Position numbers and translations under genes: made by a program
Shown here: positions 1 to 7,828 of the stretch, piece by piece
Layout: each line of letters opens with the position of its first letter
How positions within the stretch are numbered: position 1 is the stretch's first letter
Source of the DNA: Lachnospiraceae bacterium
GTDB taxonomy: Bacteria; Bacillota; Clostridia; Lachnospirales; Lachnospiraceae
DNA: 64,000 nucleotides
Reading direction: 5' to 3'
Assembly (NCBI GenBank): GCA_017387565.1
Contig: JAFOEY010000011.1
Location: forward strand, 1-64,000
Notes under the pieces: model-generated
Database searches by the model: none
Seen by the model: only the letters and a program-made list of their open reading frames with translations
What the model was told of the DNA's origin: nothing

Positions 1-58
1 TCGTTTGCCACTGTTGACTTAAGTGTAACACTAAATTCCTCTTTCGTATAGAAAAAAA

Positions 59-92
59 TAGCATTTACTCCATACTGCAAGAGTAAATGCTA
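59..92 (-). terminator. Rho-independent terminator of recA-recX
   Basis: A perfect 12-bp stem (TAGCATTTACTC / GAGTAAATGCTA) with a 10-nt loop is followed on the minus strand by seven T residues. It lies about 145 bp past the recX stop codon and is the first good terminator after recA-recX. The interval 93-236 holds nothing else I recognise. Confidence 0.8.
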
Positions 93-236
93 CTTTGTTA
101 TTAAGCATTTTCAAAGTGGAAATAAACTTTTCACTTCAGCTACAAATCCAGCCTACATATTTCCACATCCAGCATACATCCAGCATCCATGCGTACATGC
201 ATGTCCATATTAAGAATACCCACAATGTGCATATAA

Positions 237-878
237 CTACACACACAGATTACTGCCTGTACCAGCAAAGGACTGCATTGCACCCAAAACGGCATCCATA
301 GAAAAGCCTTTTTGTACAAGTGAGCGAAGAAATCTATTTTTTTCATCCGGTGTACAGGATTCCAATCCGGGAAAATGCTTTTTTTTCAGTTGTCTGTGAA
401 TAAGTTCTTCATCCGGTGTCTTTTCTCCACTCTCACAAAAACTTTGATATGCAGCTCTTATAATATCATCCGGAATTCCTCGCTGTCTTAATTTTAGAAT
501 AATTTGCTGTCGATTGAGTCTTTTTCCATGGTAAAATAGAAAATCCTGTGCATAACGGACATCATCAACATATCCGAATGATTTCACATATTCCATTGCA
601 GCATTCACACATTCTGGCGGATAATTTCCGTTCACCAGCTTTTCGCGTAATCTTTTTTCAGAATAATTACGTTCCTTAAGCAAATTCATGGCCCGCAATT
701 TGCATCGTTTGCAAAGAACCTCATTAACAATTTTATGATAACAAGTATCTGTCATTTCTTTTCCGATAAAAATACCATATAAATGAAGTTCGCCTTTGTA
801 CAAGACAAAGGCAAACTCATCATCAATCATGACTTTACATTGTTTTTTGGAAATATCTATCAAATCAGTAATAATCAC
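237..878 (-). CDS. recX: RecX, regulator of RecA
   Basis: A 213-residue RecX-family protein that in known systems binds RecA filaments and modulates recombinase and SOS co-protease activity. The sequence has the Lys/Arg-rich three-helix repeats of the family: the segment RNYSEKRLREKL near residue 70, YVDDVRYAQDFL near 103 and LRQRGIPDDIIRAAY near 128. The N-terminal 60 residues form the extra Firmicutes-type domain. Translation appears to start at GTG (878-876), with an AGAGG about 11 nt upstream. It lies 29 bp downstream of recA on the same strand, the classic recA-recX arrangement, so it should share the SOS-controlled recA promoter. Length is normal for the family. Confidence 0.92.
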   Translation of the reverse strand: MIITDLIDISKKQCKVMIDDEFAFVLYKGELHLYGIFIGKEMTDTCYHKIVNEVLCKRCKLRAMNLLKERNYSEKRLREKLVNGNYPPECVNAAMEYVKSFGYVDDVRYAQDFLFYHGKRLNRQQIILKLRQRGIPDDIIRAAYQSFCESGEKTPDEELIHRQLKKKHFPGLESCTPDEKNRFLRSLVQKGFSMDAVLGAMQSFAGTGSNLCV

Positions 879-907
879 GTCTGTAAAACCTCTTTTCAGG
901 TTTTTTC

Positions 908-1951
908 CTATTTTTCGGAAGTCTTCTGTTTTTCATCAGAAATCTCTTCGTTTTCTTTTAACAAACCATACTGCACCCGAACCTTGTGTTCAATCTCAGC
1001 AAGCATATCCGGATGTTGCTGTAAAAAGATTTTGGAATTTTCACGTCCCTGTCCCAGCTTTTCACCTTCATATGCATACCATGCACCACTTTTATTCACA
1101 ACTCCGCACTCAGCTGCAAGATCGAGAATATCTCCGACTGCAGAAATACCTTTTCCAAACATAATATCAAATTCTGCAATTTTAAACGGAGGTGCAATTT
1201 TATTCTTTACCACTTTAACTTTGGTACGGTTTCCGACAGCTTCACCATTGACCAGTAACTGCTCTTTTCTGCGGACATCAAGACGAACGGATGAATAAAA
1301 CTTTAATGCATTTCCCCCGGTAGTTGTCTCCGGATTACCAAACATAATACCAACTTTTTCACGTAACTGGTTAATAAAAATAACGGTACAATTGGATTTA
1401 CTGATTACAGCAGTAAGCTTTCTCAATGCCTGTGACATCAGTCTTGCCTGAAGACCGACATGAGAATCTCCCATATCCCCATCAATCTCTGCCTTGGGAA
1501 CTAAAGCTGCAACTGAGTCGACAACTACGATATCGATGGCACCCGAACGCACCATTGTTTCACAGATTTCCAAAGCCTGTTCGCCACAATCCGGCTGGGA
1601 TATATAAAGATTATCAATATCAACACCGATATTTTTTGCATAAGCGGGGTCTAAGGCATGCTCAGCATCAATAAAACCGGCTATACCGCCTCTTTTTTGT
1701 ACTTCTGCAATCATATGCAGAGTTACAGTCGTTTTACCTGATGATTCAGGACCATATATCTCAATAATACGTCCCTTAGGAATACCGCCAAGCCCCAATG
1801 CAATATCCAGGCTCAGGGAACCGGTAGGAATGGTTTCCACATTCATTTGTCTGGTAGGATCACCAAGCTTCATAATGGATCCTTTTCCATAAGATCTTTC
1901 AATCTGTGAAATTGCCGCATCTAATGCTTTTAATTTTTCTTCTCTTTCCAT
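908..1951 (-). CDS. recA: Recombinase RecA
   Basis: A 347-residue RecA, the ATP-dependent strand-exchange protein that also triggers LexA self-cleavage. The Walker A motif GPESSGKT is at residues 67-74, the Walker B region [13 protein letters not shown] is near 142, and the L2/DNA-binding segment around [10 protein letters not shown]...NPETTTGG is intact. The C-terminus is acidic and Lys-rich ([14 protein letters not shown]), as usual. A strong AAAGGAGAGG ribosome binding site precedes the ATG. A LexA-type operator sits immediately upstream of the ribosome binding site and a second half-site lies inside the promoter. recX follows at 29 bp. Confidence 0.98.
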   Translation of the reverse strand: MEREEKLKALDAAISQIERSYGKGSIMKLGDPTRQMNVETIPTGSLSLDIALGLGGIPKGRIIEIYGPESSGKTTVTLHMIAEVQKRGGIAGFIDAEHALDPAYAKNIGVDIDNLYISQPDCGEQALEICETMVRSGAIDIVVVDSVAALVPKAEIDGDMGDSHVGLQARLMSQALRKLTAVISKSNCTVIFINQLREKVGIMFGNPETTTGGNALKFYSSVRLDVRRKEQLLVNGEAVGNRTKVKVVKNKIAPPFKIAEFDIMFGKGISAVGDILDLAAECGVVNKSGAWYAYEGEKLGQGRENSKIFLQQHPDMLAEIEHKVRVQYGLLKENEEISDEKQKTSEK

Positions 1952-1966
1952 TTTTCCTCTCCTTTA

Positions 1967-2020
1967 GGAACATTTGTTCGCTTCTTGTTTTAGAATAAAA
2001 CAAATGTTCGATTTTGTCAA
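1967..2020 (-). promoter_or_regulatory. recA promoter with LexA (SOS) boxes
   Basis: On the minus strand a -35 TTGACA (2020-2015) and a -10 TATTCT (1997-1992) are separated by 17 nt. Just downstream, CGAACAAATGTTCC (1980-1967) matches the Gram-positive SOS box CGAACRNRYGTTYC at every position. A weaker half-site, CGAACATTTGTTTT, lies between the -35 and -10. LexA bound at either site would block transcription of recA-recX. lexA itself is not in the window. Confidence 0.85.
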
Positions 2021-2094
2021 TACTTGTTTTCACATTTAATGGTTTCAAACTTTGTTCTGATTCTATCAAAACAAATGTCCGTTAAATTACCCTC

Positions 2095-2183
2095 AATGGC
2101 ATCACTTCTTTCCATATTTTGTATATAAAATGGGAATTACGGGCGATACTGCCCAAAAGCAGAAATGCTTTTTTGATGCCATT
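2095..2183. repeat. Compound inverted-repeat structure upstream of recA
   Basis: A perfect 10-bp inverted repeat (AATGGCATCA at 2095-2104 and TGATGCCATT at 2174-2183) encloses two small hairpins: GGGC-gatact-GCCC at 2141-2154 and AAAAGCA-gaaa-TGCTTTT at 2155-2172, the latter followed by T residues on the plus strand. No ORF is present. It could be a decayed small mobile element or a terminator cluster. No second copy was seen in the window. Confidence 0.4.
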
Positions 2184-2210
2184 ACTTTATCATAGTTTTT
2201 ACAATAAAGC

Positions 2211-2234
2211 AATACCGCACTTTCGTGCGGTATT
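2211..2234 (-). terminator. Probable terminator hairpin between the zinc-ribbon gene and recA
   Basis: A GC-rich perfect stem AATACCGCAC / GTGCGGTATT with a 4-nt loop. On the minus strand it is followed by the moderately T-rich GCTTTATTGT, so it is a plausible but not ideal terminator for the gene ending at 2467. It would insulate recA from upstream transcription. Confidence 0.5.
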
Positions 2235-2280
2235 ACAAATCCAAAGTAGCACTATCCAATTTGTAGATTGATTCATTAAT

Positions 2281-2467
2281 ATGATACCAGGGTCAAAAGG
2301 TCATACTTTTCATGCTCGCATGAAAAAGTATGACTTTGGGACCCGCAAAACATGAGAAAGCAGCCCGATTAGGGCGGATTTCGATTGTTTACGGATTACG
2401 AGAGCACAAAGTGCGTAGCAATCCGTTGGTATCATGGGGGCGAAATACCTTTTGCCCCCAACATCAT
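2281..2467 (+). repeat. Dispersed MITE-like element, copy 1
   Basis: A 187-bp copy of an element found five times in the window. The ends are imperfect inverted repeats: left ATGATACCAGGGTCAAAAGGT, and the right end read inward is ATGATGTTGGGGTCAAAAGGT written in two halves ATGATGTTG + GGGTCAAAAGGT, with 17 of 21 positions matching. Inside are a hairpin with arms GTCATACTTTT..CATG / CATG..AAAAGTATGAC, a small GCCC-GGGC hairpin, and one with arms ACGGATT / AATCCGT capped by GCAC-aaa-GTGC. The copy is flanked by TAAT on both sides, which reads as a target duplication. Its final T (2467) is the last base of the stop codon, read on the minus strand, of the neighbouring gene. Confidence 0.85.
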
Positions 2468-3723
2468 TAATATGATTTTAAATATTTTTCATAATCAGTC
2501 AATGTTGTGCTAAACCATCCATATTGGTAATATGAATAATAACTCAGCCCAACTTCCAGACCACATGGTGTATAAAACACAATCAGATTTTCAGGATTTT
2601 CAAACTCATACAGAAGTTCATCCATGTCCGTATCTTCAAGATATGAAATAGAACCATTTTGTTTGTTGGAGTTTTTCACAACCCGATTTACAAAATCACG
2701 GTCAACATCCAGCATATTCATATTATCCAGAACCATTCCGGTTTCCAGATCCACTGTTACACAATACAGATGCATTCCACTCATGTAGGTATTTGCTTTA
2801 TCACTAAACGTCACAAAACTGATTAAAGAATCATCATTATAGGTAACATAGGTTTTTGCATCAACAAGATAGCCGGCACCATACTTTTCAAAAACTTCAT
2901 CATAGAATTCTTTCTCCAGATTATATTCATCCAGATCTGTAAGTGCCGCAGCTTTTAACTGTTCGTTAATTTGATCCAGATTTGGAATATCCCCTTCTAA
3001 CTGATAGTAGGTGACTCTCATACAGACATCCTGGTCCTTATCCAGCTGTTCTTCTGTTTTATAGCTCAATTGATATGAGACATTTTCATCAATACAAGAA
3101 CACAAATCTTCATAATACCGATGATTCACATCCCAGACATCCTCTTTGGAATAATTCTCAGGTTCCTCTTTCCACGATTCATCATCCCAGTCTATATCGT
3201 CTTCAAACGGACGCGGATCATAATAGTCTGAATCACTCCATTCATCATCCCAAGTATCTTCATAAGAATCATCATCCCAATCATAATCATCCCAATCATC
3301 TTCATAAGAATCATCATCCCAATCATAATCCCAGTCATCATCATAAGAATCGGAATCACTATCTGCAACATCGTTTGATTTGGGCAGACTGGAAGAATAA
3401 ACTGTAGTTACAGCAACAGCTATAATAGCAACTACTGCCATGATAACTCCGGCAATCACGGCTTGTATCGTACTGCTTTTACTCTTTGTCTGTGGAATCT
3501 GTGTCTGGTAAAAGGAATCGTGGTAGGAACTATCATAGCCATTTTGTGTCACATTTCCATAACCACTATCATATCCACCCTGATGACTATCGAAACCACT
3601 TTGTGAAAAGCTGTCATAGGCATTCTGCGTATTATTTTCTCCATAATGACAACATGGACAAATCCCATCTCTTAGCAAGGCACCGCATTGCGGGCAAAAA
3701 CCATTATTATATTGTTCGTTCAT
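2467..3723 (-). CDS. Zinc-ribbon membrane protein with Asp/Trp-rich linker and DUF3298-like domain
   Basis: A 418-residue protein of unknown function. Visible parts in order: an N-terminal zinc ribbon with CxxC at residues 10/13 and 22/25; a Gly/Tyr/Ser/Gln-rich stretch with repeats of the QNGYDS type (about 35-75); one transmembrane helix (about 86-112); an extremely acidic linker of repeated DWDDDSYED units (about 119-175); and a C-terminal extracellular domain (about 205-418) whose pattern resembles the DUF3298/RsiV-like fold. The topology suggests a cytoplasmic zinc ribbon and an outer sensory or binding domain. An AAAGGAAGAG ribosome binding site precedes the ATG. It is followed upstream by cinA with a gap of about 37 bp and could be the last gene of that operon. 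The stop codon is formed at the junction with a MITE-like element. Confidence 0.75.
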   Translation of the reverse strand: MNEQYNNGFCPQCGALLRDGICPCCHYGENNTQNAYDSFSQSGFDSHQGGYDSGYGNVTQNGYDSSYHDSFYQTQIPQTKSKSSTIQAVIAGVIMAVVAIIAVAVTTVYSSSLPKSNDVADSDSDSYDDDWDYDWDDDSYEDDWDDYDWDDDSYEDTWDDEWSDSDYYDPRPFEDDIDWDDESWKEEPENYSKEDVWDVNHRYYEDLCSCIDENVSYQLSYKTEEQLDKDQDVCMRVTYYQLEGDIPNLDQINEQLKAAALTDLDEYNLEKEFYDEVFEKYGAGYLVDAKTYVTYNDDSLISFVTFSDKANTYMSGMHLYCVTVDLETGMVLDNMNMLDVDRDFVNRVVKNSNKQNGSISYLEDTDMDELLYEFENPENLIVFYTPCGLEVGLSYYSYYQYGWFSTTLTDYEKYLKSY

Positions 3724-3760
3724 CGGCTCTTCCTTTCATCTTTTGATTCTAAATCCAAAT

Positions 3761-4924
3761 TTATTTATTTCCAAATGTCACTTCACTAAAATATTCCAGC
3801 ACACATTGTCTAAGAAGTGCAAGTGCTGCCACAACCGCTTCTTCACGAATATGCATCCGGTCTCCTGCAAAATGATATTCTTCTACTACAGTCTTACCTT
3901 TTACATTGCAGCCAATATATACAAGACCGACCGGTTTTTCTTTGGTACCACCATCAGGACCGGCAAGACCTGTGACAGAAACAGTAACATCTGCCTTTGT
4001 CAACATAGAAATTCCCTGAACCATTTCTTTTGCTACTTCCGCACTGACTGCGGTGTATTTCTTTAATGTAGATTGTTTCACCCCCAGTACTTTCCGCTTC
4101 GCCTTATTGGAATAAGTCACATATCCGACCTTAAATACTTCAGATACACCGGGAACATTAATCAGTCTTGCAGCAAGCATCCCACCGGTACATGATTCCA
4201 TTGTCGAAATCCGAAGATTATTGGCTAACAATAGGTCAACACAGGACTGTTCCAGGCTGGTTTCTTCATGTGTTGTATATATGTTCATGTTAAAACGATG
4301 CTTTAACTCCTTGACAACCGGTTTGATCATCTTGACAGCATCTTTTTCCCTGTCTGCCTTGGCTGTAACCCGGACATGAACCTCCCCACATTTGGCATAG
4401 GTTGCAATGAGTGGTTTTTGCTCTTCATTCATCAAATCAGCAATCGCATCATTGACCTTTGCTTCGGAAATTCCACAAAGTTTAATCGTCCTGGTACAAA
4501 TAACCATATCTGTTTTTTCCTGAAGATAAGGAAAAACCTGCTCAGTAAACATAGGCTCCAACTCTTTCGGTGAACCCGGAAGCAATATAATCCGTTTCTT
4601 TTGTTCTTCCAGAATAAATCCATTCGTCGGTCCGTTTTGATTTTCCAGCTCCAGAACGGTTGCTTTATCATAAACTTCTTTGACAGAATCTTTTGTAATA
4701 TCATCAGCCGCCTGTCCGAGGCCGCCGTTTATCAAAATAATATCAGCACGTTTTTCTGCTGTTTTTATTAATTCCTGTAATCTGGTTTTATCATCTCCAA
4801 CAACCGTCTGATAAAAACATTCAAATCCCAAAGAAACACATTGTTCGGCTAAAAATGCGGCATTGGAATTTACAACCGTTCCTGTTAAAAGTTCATTGCC
4901 AACACTGATAATTTCTACAACCAT
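3761..4924 (-). CDS. cinA: CinA-family protein (competence/damage-inducible, NMN deamidase type)
   Basis: A 387-residue CinA. The N-terminal MoCF-like domain carries EIISVGNELLTGTVVNSN and the C-terminal PncC-type nicotinamide-mononucleotide amidohydrolase domain carries MESCTGGMLAARLINVPG and TGLAGPDGGT. It probably deamidates NMN in pyridine-nucleotide recycling. It is shorter than the usual ~410-420 residues: the segment between DDITK and the PGSPKE loop lacks roughly 25-30 residues, and the usual GLGPTxDD reads GLGQAADD. The N-terminal ADP-ribose pyrophosphatase-like activity may therefore be altered. The ATG follows the pgsA TAA directly, with AAGGA 9 nt upstream, so translation is probably coupled. 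Its position next to recA is common in Firmicutes. Confidence 0.9.
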   Translation of the reverse strand: MVVEIISVGNELLTGTVVNSNAAFLAEQCVSLGFECFYQTVVGDDKTRLQELIKTAEKRADIILINGGLGQAADDITKDSVKEVYDKATVLELENQNGPTNGFILEEQKKRIILLPGSPKELEPMFTEQVFPYLQEKTDMVICTRTIKLCGISEAKVNDAIADLMNEEQKPLIATYAKCGEVHVRVTAKADREKDAVKMIKPVVKELKHRFNMNIYTTHEETSLEQSCVDLLLANNLRISTMESCTGGMLAARLINVPGVSEVFKVGYVTYSNKAKRKVLGVKQSTLKKYTAVSAEVAKEMVQGISMLTKADVTVSVTGLAGPDGGTKEKPVGLVYIGCNVKGKTVVEEYHFAGDRMHIREEAVVAALALLRQCVLEYFSEVTFGNK

Positions 4925-5527
4925 TTAGTCCACATCCTTAAGTACATCTTTATTTTTTAACAAATAATCAATCAAAGAAACAACGGTGAGAATTAAAGCA
5001 ATATACATGGTAATACTTCCAATCATCATAAGCACCTGATAGAACGGAGTTACTACATACAATGCATTAGCCGCTATATTGCAGTTAACACTGGCGTACT
5101 GATCCATAACCACCATCTGCACACAAAGCATTACCATCTGAAAGGTCGTTTTCCATTTGCCCCACATGCTGGCTGCAATTACAACGCCTTTTTCCGCAGC
5201 AATCAGCCGAAAACCACTAATAATAAATTCTCTTGCAATAATGACAATGGTAATCCATGCCGGAATAACGCCCAGTGAACTCATGGCAATCAATGCAGAA
5301 CATACCAAAAGCTTATCTGCCAGTGGGTCCATAAATTTTCCAAAATTGGTTACTAAATTATACTTTCTGGCTATTTTTCCATCTAAAAGATCGGTCAGAC
5401 TAGCAATGACAAATATAGCCAGTGCAATCCATTTAAAATACAAAAACTGTGGCACCAGTAAAATAAAAACGACGAAAAACGGAACCATAATCACACGTGA
5501 TAATGTCAGTTTATTTGGTAAATTCAT
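4925..5527 (-). CDS. pgsA: CDP-diacylglycerol-glycerol-3-phosphate 3-phosphatidyltransferase
   Basis: A 200-residue integral membrane enzyme that makes phosphatidylglycerol phosphate from CDP-diacylglycerol and glycerol 3-phosphate, the committed step to PG and cardiolipin. The CDP-alcohol phosphatidyltransferase signature D-x2-DG-x2-AR-x8-G-x3-D-x3-D is complete: DLLDGKIARKYN, then FGKFMDPLADK, around residues 46-72. It has four to six hydrophobic helices and begins MNLPNKLTLSRV, typical for PgsA. It overlaps the end of rimO by 4 bp (ATGA) and abuts cinA, so it is translationally coupled within the operon. Confidence 0.95.
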   Translation of the reverse strand: MNLPNKLTLSRVIMVPFFVVFILLVPQFLYFKWIALAIFVIASLTDLLDGKIARKYNLVTNFGKFMDPLADKLLVCSALIAMSSLGVIPAWITIVIIAREFIISGFRLIAAEKGVVIAASMWGKWKTTFQMVMLCVQMVVMDQYASVNCNIAANALYVVTPFYQVLMMIGSITMYIALILTVVSLIDYLLKNKDVLKDVD

Positions 5528-6849
5528 GTTAAAACCTCTCCTATCAAATCATACTCGTAAGATCCGGTAACTTTAATTTTCACAAAATCACCGCTCAGAA
5601 ATTCTTCATCCGAAGAAACAAAGACAAGACCGTCTACATTGGGTGCATCCTTATAGGTCCGTCCGACAAAAACATTTTCATCGGCAACCTTTCCTTCAAT
5701 CATAACATAACCTTCCCAACCGATCATATCTGCAGCTTTATCAAAAGCAATCTCCTGCTGAAGCTCCATCAGTTCACCCTGCCACTCCTCTTTTTGGCTT
5801 TCCTCTATCTGATCAGGAAATTCCGCAGCCGGCGTGTTTTCTTCCGGTGAATAGGTAAAAACACCGAGACGGTCAAACTGCATTTCATCAATAAATTCCA
5901 TAACCTGCTCATGGTCTTCTTGTGTTTCTCCGGGAAAACCGGCAATCAAAGTGGTACGCAGACAGATATCCGGGATTTCCCTGCGCAGGTCACCAATGAT
6001 ATTGCGCAAATCAGCATTGGATGTCTTTCTTCCCATTCTTTTTAAAATCGAATCCGAAGCATGTTGAATGGGTATGTCTAAATAATGACATATTTTCTTT
6101 TCATCTTTTATGACTTGAATCAGTTCATCCGTAATTTCTTCCGGATAACAGTACAGAATCCGAATCCAGTACAACTTGGGAATTGCACACAATTTTTTTA
6201 GTAATTCCGGCAGTTTCTTTTCTCCATATAAATCAACGCCGTACAACGTCGTTTCCTGGGCAACCAGAATTAATTCCTTAATTCCCTGTTCTGCCAGTGC
6301 TTTTGCCTCTTCTACTAACGTGTCCATGGGGACACTCCTGTAATTTCCACGTACTTTGGGAATAATACAGTACGTACAATGCTTATCACAGCCTTCGGCT
6401 ATTTTTAAATATGCGTAATATCCGCCTGCTGTCACGATTCGTTTTTTTCCAAAAATCGGAACCTCATTGATATCCCGCAGCAAATCTGTTTTTTTATGCA
6501 GATTTACATCTTCAATTGCCTGTACAATCTGATCAATGGCATTGGTACCGACAATTACATCCACTTCCGGAATATCCTCTCTTATTTCCTTTGCATATCT
6601 TTGTGCCAGACAGCCGGTCGCAATTAATCCCTTTAAGTTTCCCGTTGTCTTTTTTTGTCCGAGAGCAAGCAGTTGATTGATGCTCTCTTCTTTGGCATCA
6701 CCGATAAAACAACAGGTATTGACAACTGCAATATCCGCTTCATTTTCATCATCGGTAAAGCTGTAACCTTTTTCTGATAACATACCAAGCATCATCTCAG
6801 TATCCACCAGATTTTTGTCACAACCAAGTGAAACAAACATTATTTTCAT
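5524..6849 (-). CDS. rimO: Ribosomal protein S12 methylthiotransferase RimO
   Basis: A 441-residue radical-SAM methylthiotransferase that modifies an aspartate of ribosomal protein S12. Domains: N-terminal UPF0004 with the cluster cysteines in VSLGCDKNLVDTE and NTCCFIGDA; the radical SAM domain with CDKHCTYCIIP; and a C-terminal TRAM domain. A longer open frame reaches 6888 with a TTG start. I place the start at the ATG at 6849 because MKIMFVSLGC is the family N-terminus. The ribosome binding site GGTGG there is weak. The GCDKNLVDTE signature distinguishes RimO from MiaB. Confidence 0.95.
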   Translation of the reverse strand: MKIMFVSLGCDKNLVDTEMMLGMLSEKGYSFTDDENEADIAVVNTCCFIGDAKEESINQLLALGQKKTTGNLKGLIATGCLAQRYAKEIREDIPEVDVIVGTNAIDQIVQAIEDVNLHKKTDLLRDINEVPIFGKKRIVTAGGYYAYLKIAEGCDKHCTYCIIPKVRGNYRSVPMDTLVEEAKALAEQGIKELILVAQETTLYGVDLYGEKKLPELLKKLCAIPKLYWIRILYCYPEEITDELIQVIKDEKKICHYLDIPIQHASDSILKRMGRKTSNADLRNIIGDLRREIPDICLRTTLIAGFPGETQEDHEQVMEFIDEMQFDRLGVFTYSPEENTPAAEFPDQIEESQKEEWQGELMELQQEIAFDKAADMIGWEGYVMIEGKVADENVFVGRTYKDAPNVDGLVFVSSDEEFLSGDFVKIKVTGSYEYDLIGEVLT

Positions 6850-6923
6850 ATCATTATCCACCAAAAAAGAAAAGGATTGATGAATCAAAATAGATTATAT
6901 CGACCACCAACCCCTTATATGCT

Positions 6924-7169
6924 TTATTCTTCCTCTTCGTCATCTCCCAGAATTTTAATCTTGCCCTGATTCAATTCATCAACAGCAATGGATAAAGGCT
7001 TTGCACCTTCTGCTGCATCAACTAAAGGTTCTTCCCCATCAATAATCTGTCTGGCTCTTTTACTGGTTGCCATAACGATAGAATAACGGCTGTTTACCAC
7101 TTTTGCCTCGCCGGGTTCAACCTCGCTGTTTACTACTTTCATTAAGTCTGAATAAGACGGATGTAACAT
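6924..7169 (-). CDS. rpoZ: RNA polymerase omega subunit
   Basis: An 81-residue omega subunit, which helps assemble beta-prime into RNA polymerase. The core SRYSIVMATSKRARQI is unmistakable, followed by the PLSIAVDELNQGKI strand/helix and a terminal acidic run DDEEEE. An AGGAG ribosome binding site precedes the ATG. It sits between gmk and rimO in the usual Firmicutes yicC-gmk-rpoZ order. Confidence 0.95.
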   Translation of the reverse strand: MLHPSYSDLMKVVNSEVEPGEAKVVNSRYSIVMATSKRARQIIDGEEPLVDAAEGAKPLSIAVDELNQGKIKILGDDEEEE

Positions 7170-7198
7170 AATAATTCTCCTTTCAAATACTCCTCATA

Positions 7199-7828
7199 TT
7201 ATGAATTTTTACTTAATGCATTTCCAATTTCATCAATCAGTTGCAAATAATCCTGTGCTTTACAATGTGATGCTTCAACAATGGAATGTATGTCGCTGAC
7301 ACATTCATCCAGATCATCATTTACAACGACATAATCATATTGTTCCACACCTTTTGATTCTTCAACCGCTCTAAAAAGACGCTGCCTGATGACATCAGCT
7401 GTCTCGGTTCCCCGCCCCACAAGGCGCTCCTTTAATATCTCTGCCGAAGGAGGGGTAACAAAAATCAAAATGGTCTCAGGTAACTTCTCCTTAACTTTTA
7501 ATGCACCCTGGATTTCAATTTCCAAGATCACATTTTTTCCTTGTTCCAGACATTGATTGACATACGCAAGCGGTGTTCCGTAATAATGATTACAGTAACG
7601 GGCATATTCTAAAAATCCATCATCCGCAATGGTCTGTTCAAATTCATCCTCTGAAACAAAAAAATATGATTTTCCGTTTTCTTCTCCGGGACGGGGCGAT
7701 CTGGTTGTCATGGAGATACTCAGCGCATACTCATCATGCAGTTCTAAAAGACGTTTAACCAATGTACCCTTTCCTGCACCCGAAAAACCGGAAATAACAA
7801 TCAATGAACCTTTTTTCACTACTGTCAC
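7199..7828 (-). CDS. gmk: Guanylate kinase
   Basis: A protein of about 209 residues that phosphorylates GMP to GDP. The P-loop GFSGAGKGT, the GMP-binding TTRSPRPGEENGKSYFFV segment and VVNDDLD are all present. The longest frame starts with GTG immediately after the yicC TAG. An AGGTGA lies five bases ahead of an in-frame GTG three codons downstream (7819), which is an equally good start. The widespread remA (DUF370) gene often found between yicC and gmk is absent here. Confidence 0.95.
   Translation of the reverse strand: MTVVKKGSLIVISGFSGAGKGTLVKRLLELHDEYALSISMTTRSPRPGEENGKSYFFVSEDEFEQTIADDGFLEYARYCNHYYGTPLAYVNQCLEQGKNVILEIEIQGALKVKEKLPETILIFVTPPSAEILKERLVGRGTETADVIRQRLFRAVEESKGVEQYDYVVVNDDLDECVSDIHSIVEASHCKAQDYLQLIDEIGNALSKNS

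Noticed and set aside
2281-2467. The 187-bp element as a riboswitch or cis-regulatory RNA
   Set aside because: It is found after stop codons as well as between divergent genes, shows flanking duplications, and has no common neighbour gene.
3075-3407. His/Asn-rich plus-strand open frame of 110 codons
   Set aside because: It is the antisense of the Asp/Trp repeats of the zinc-ribbon protein; no ribosome binding site and repeat-driven composition.
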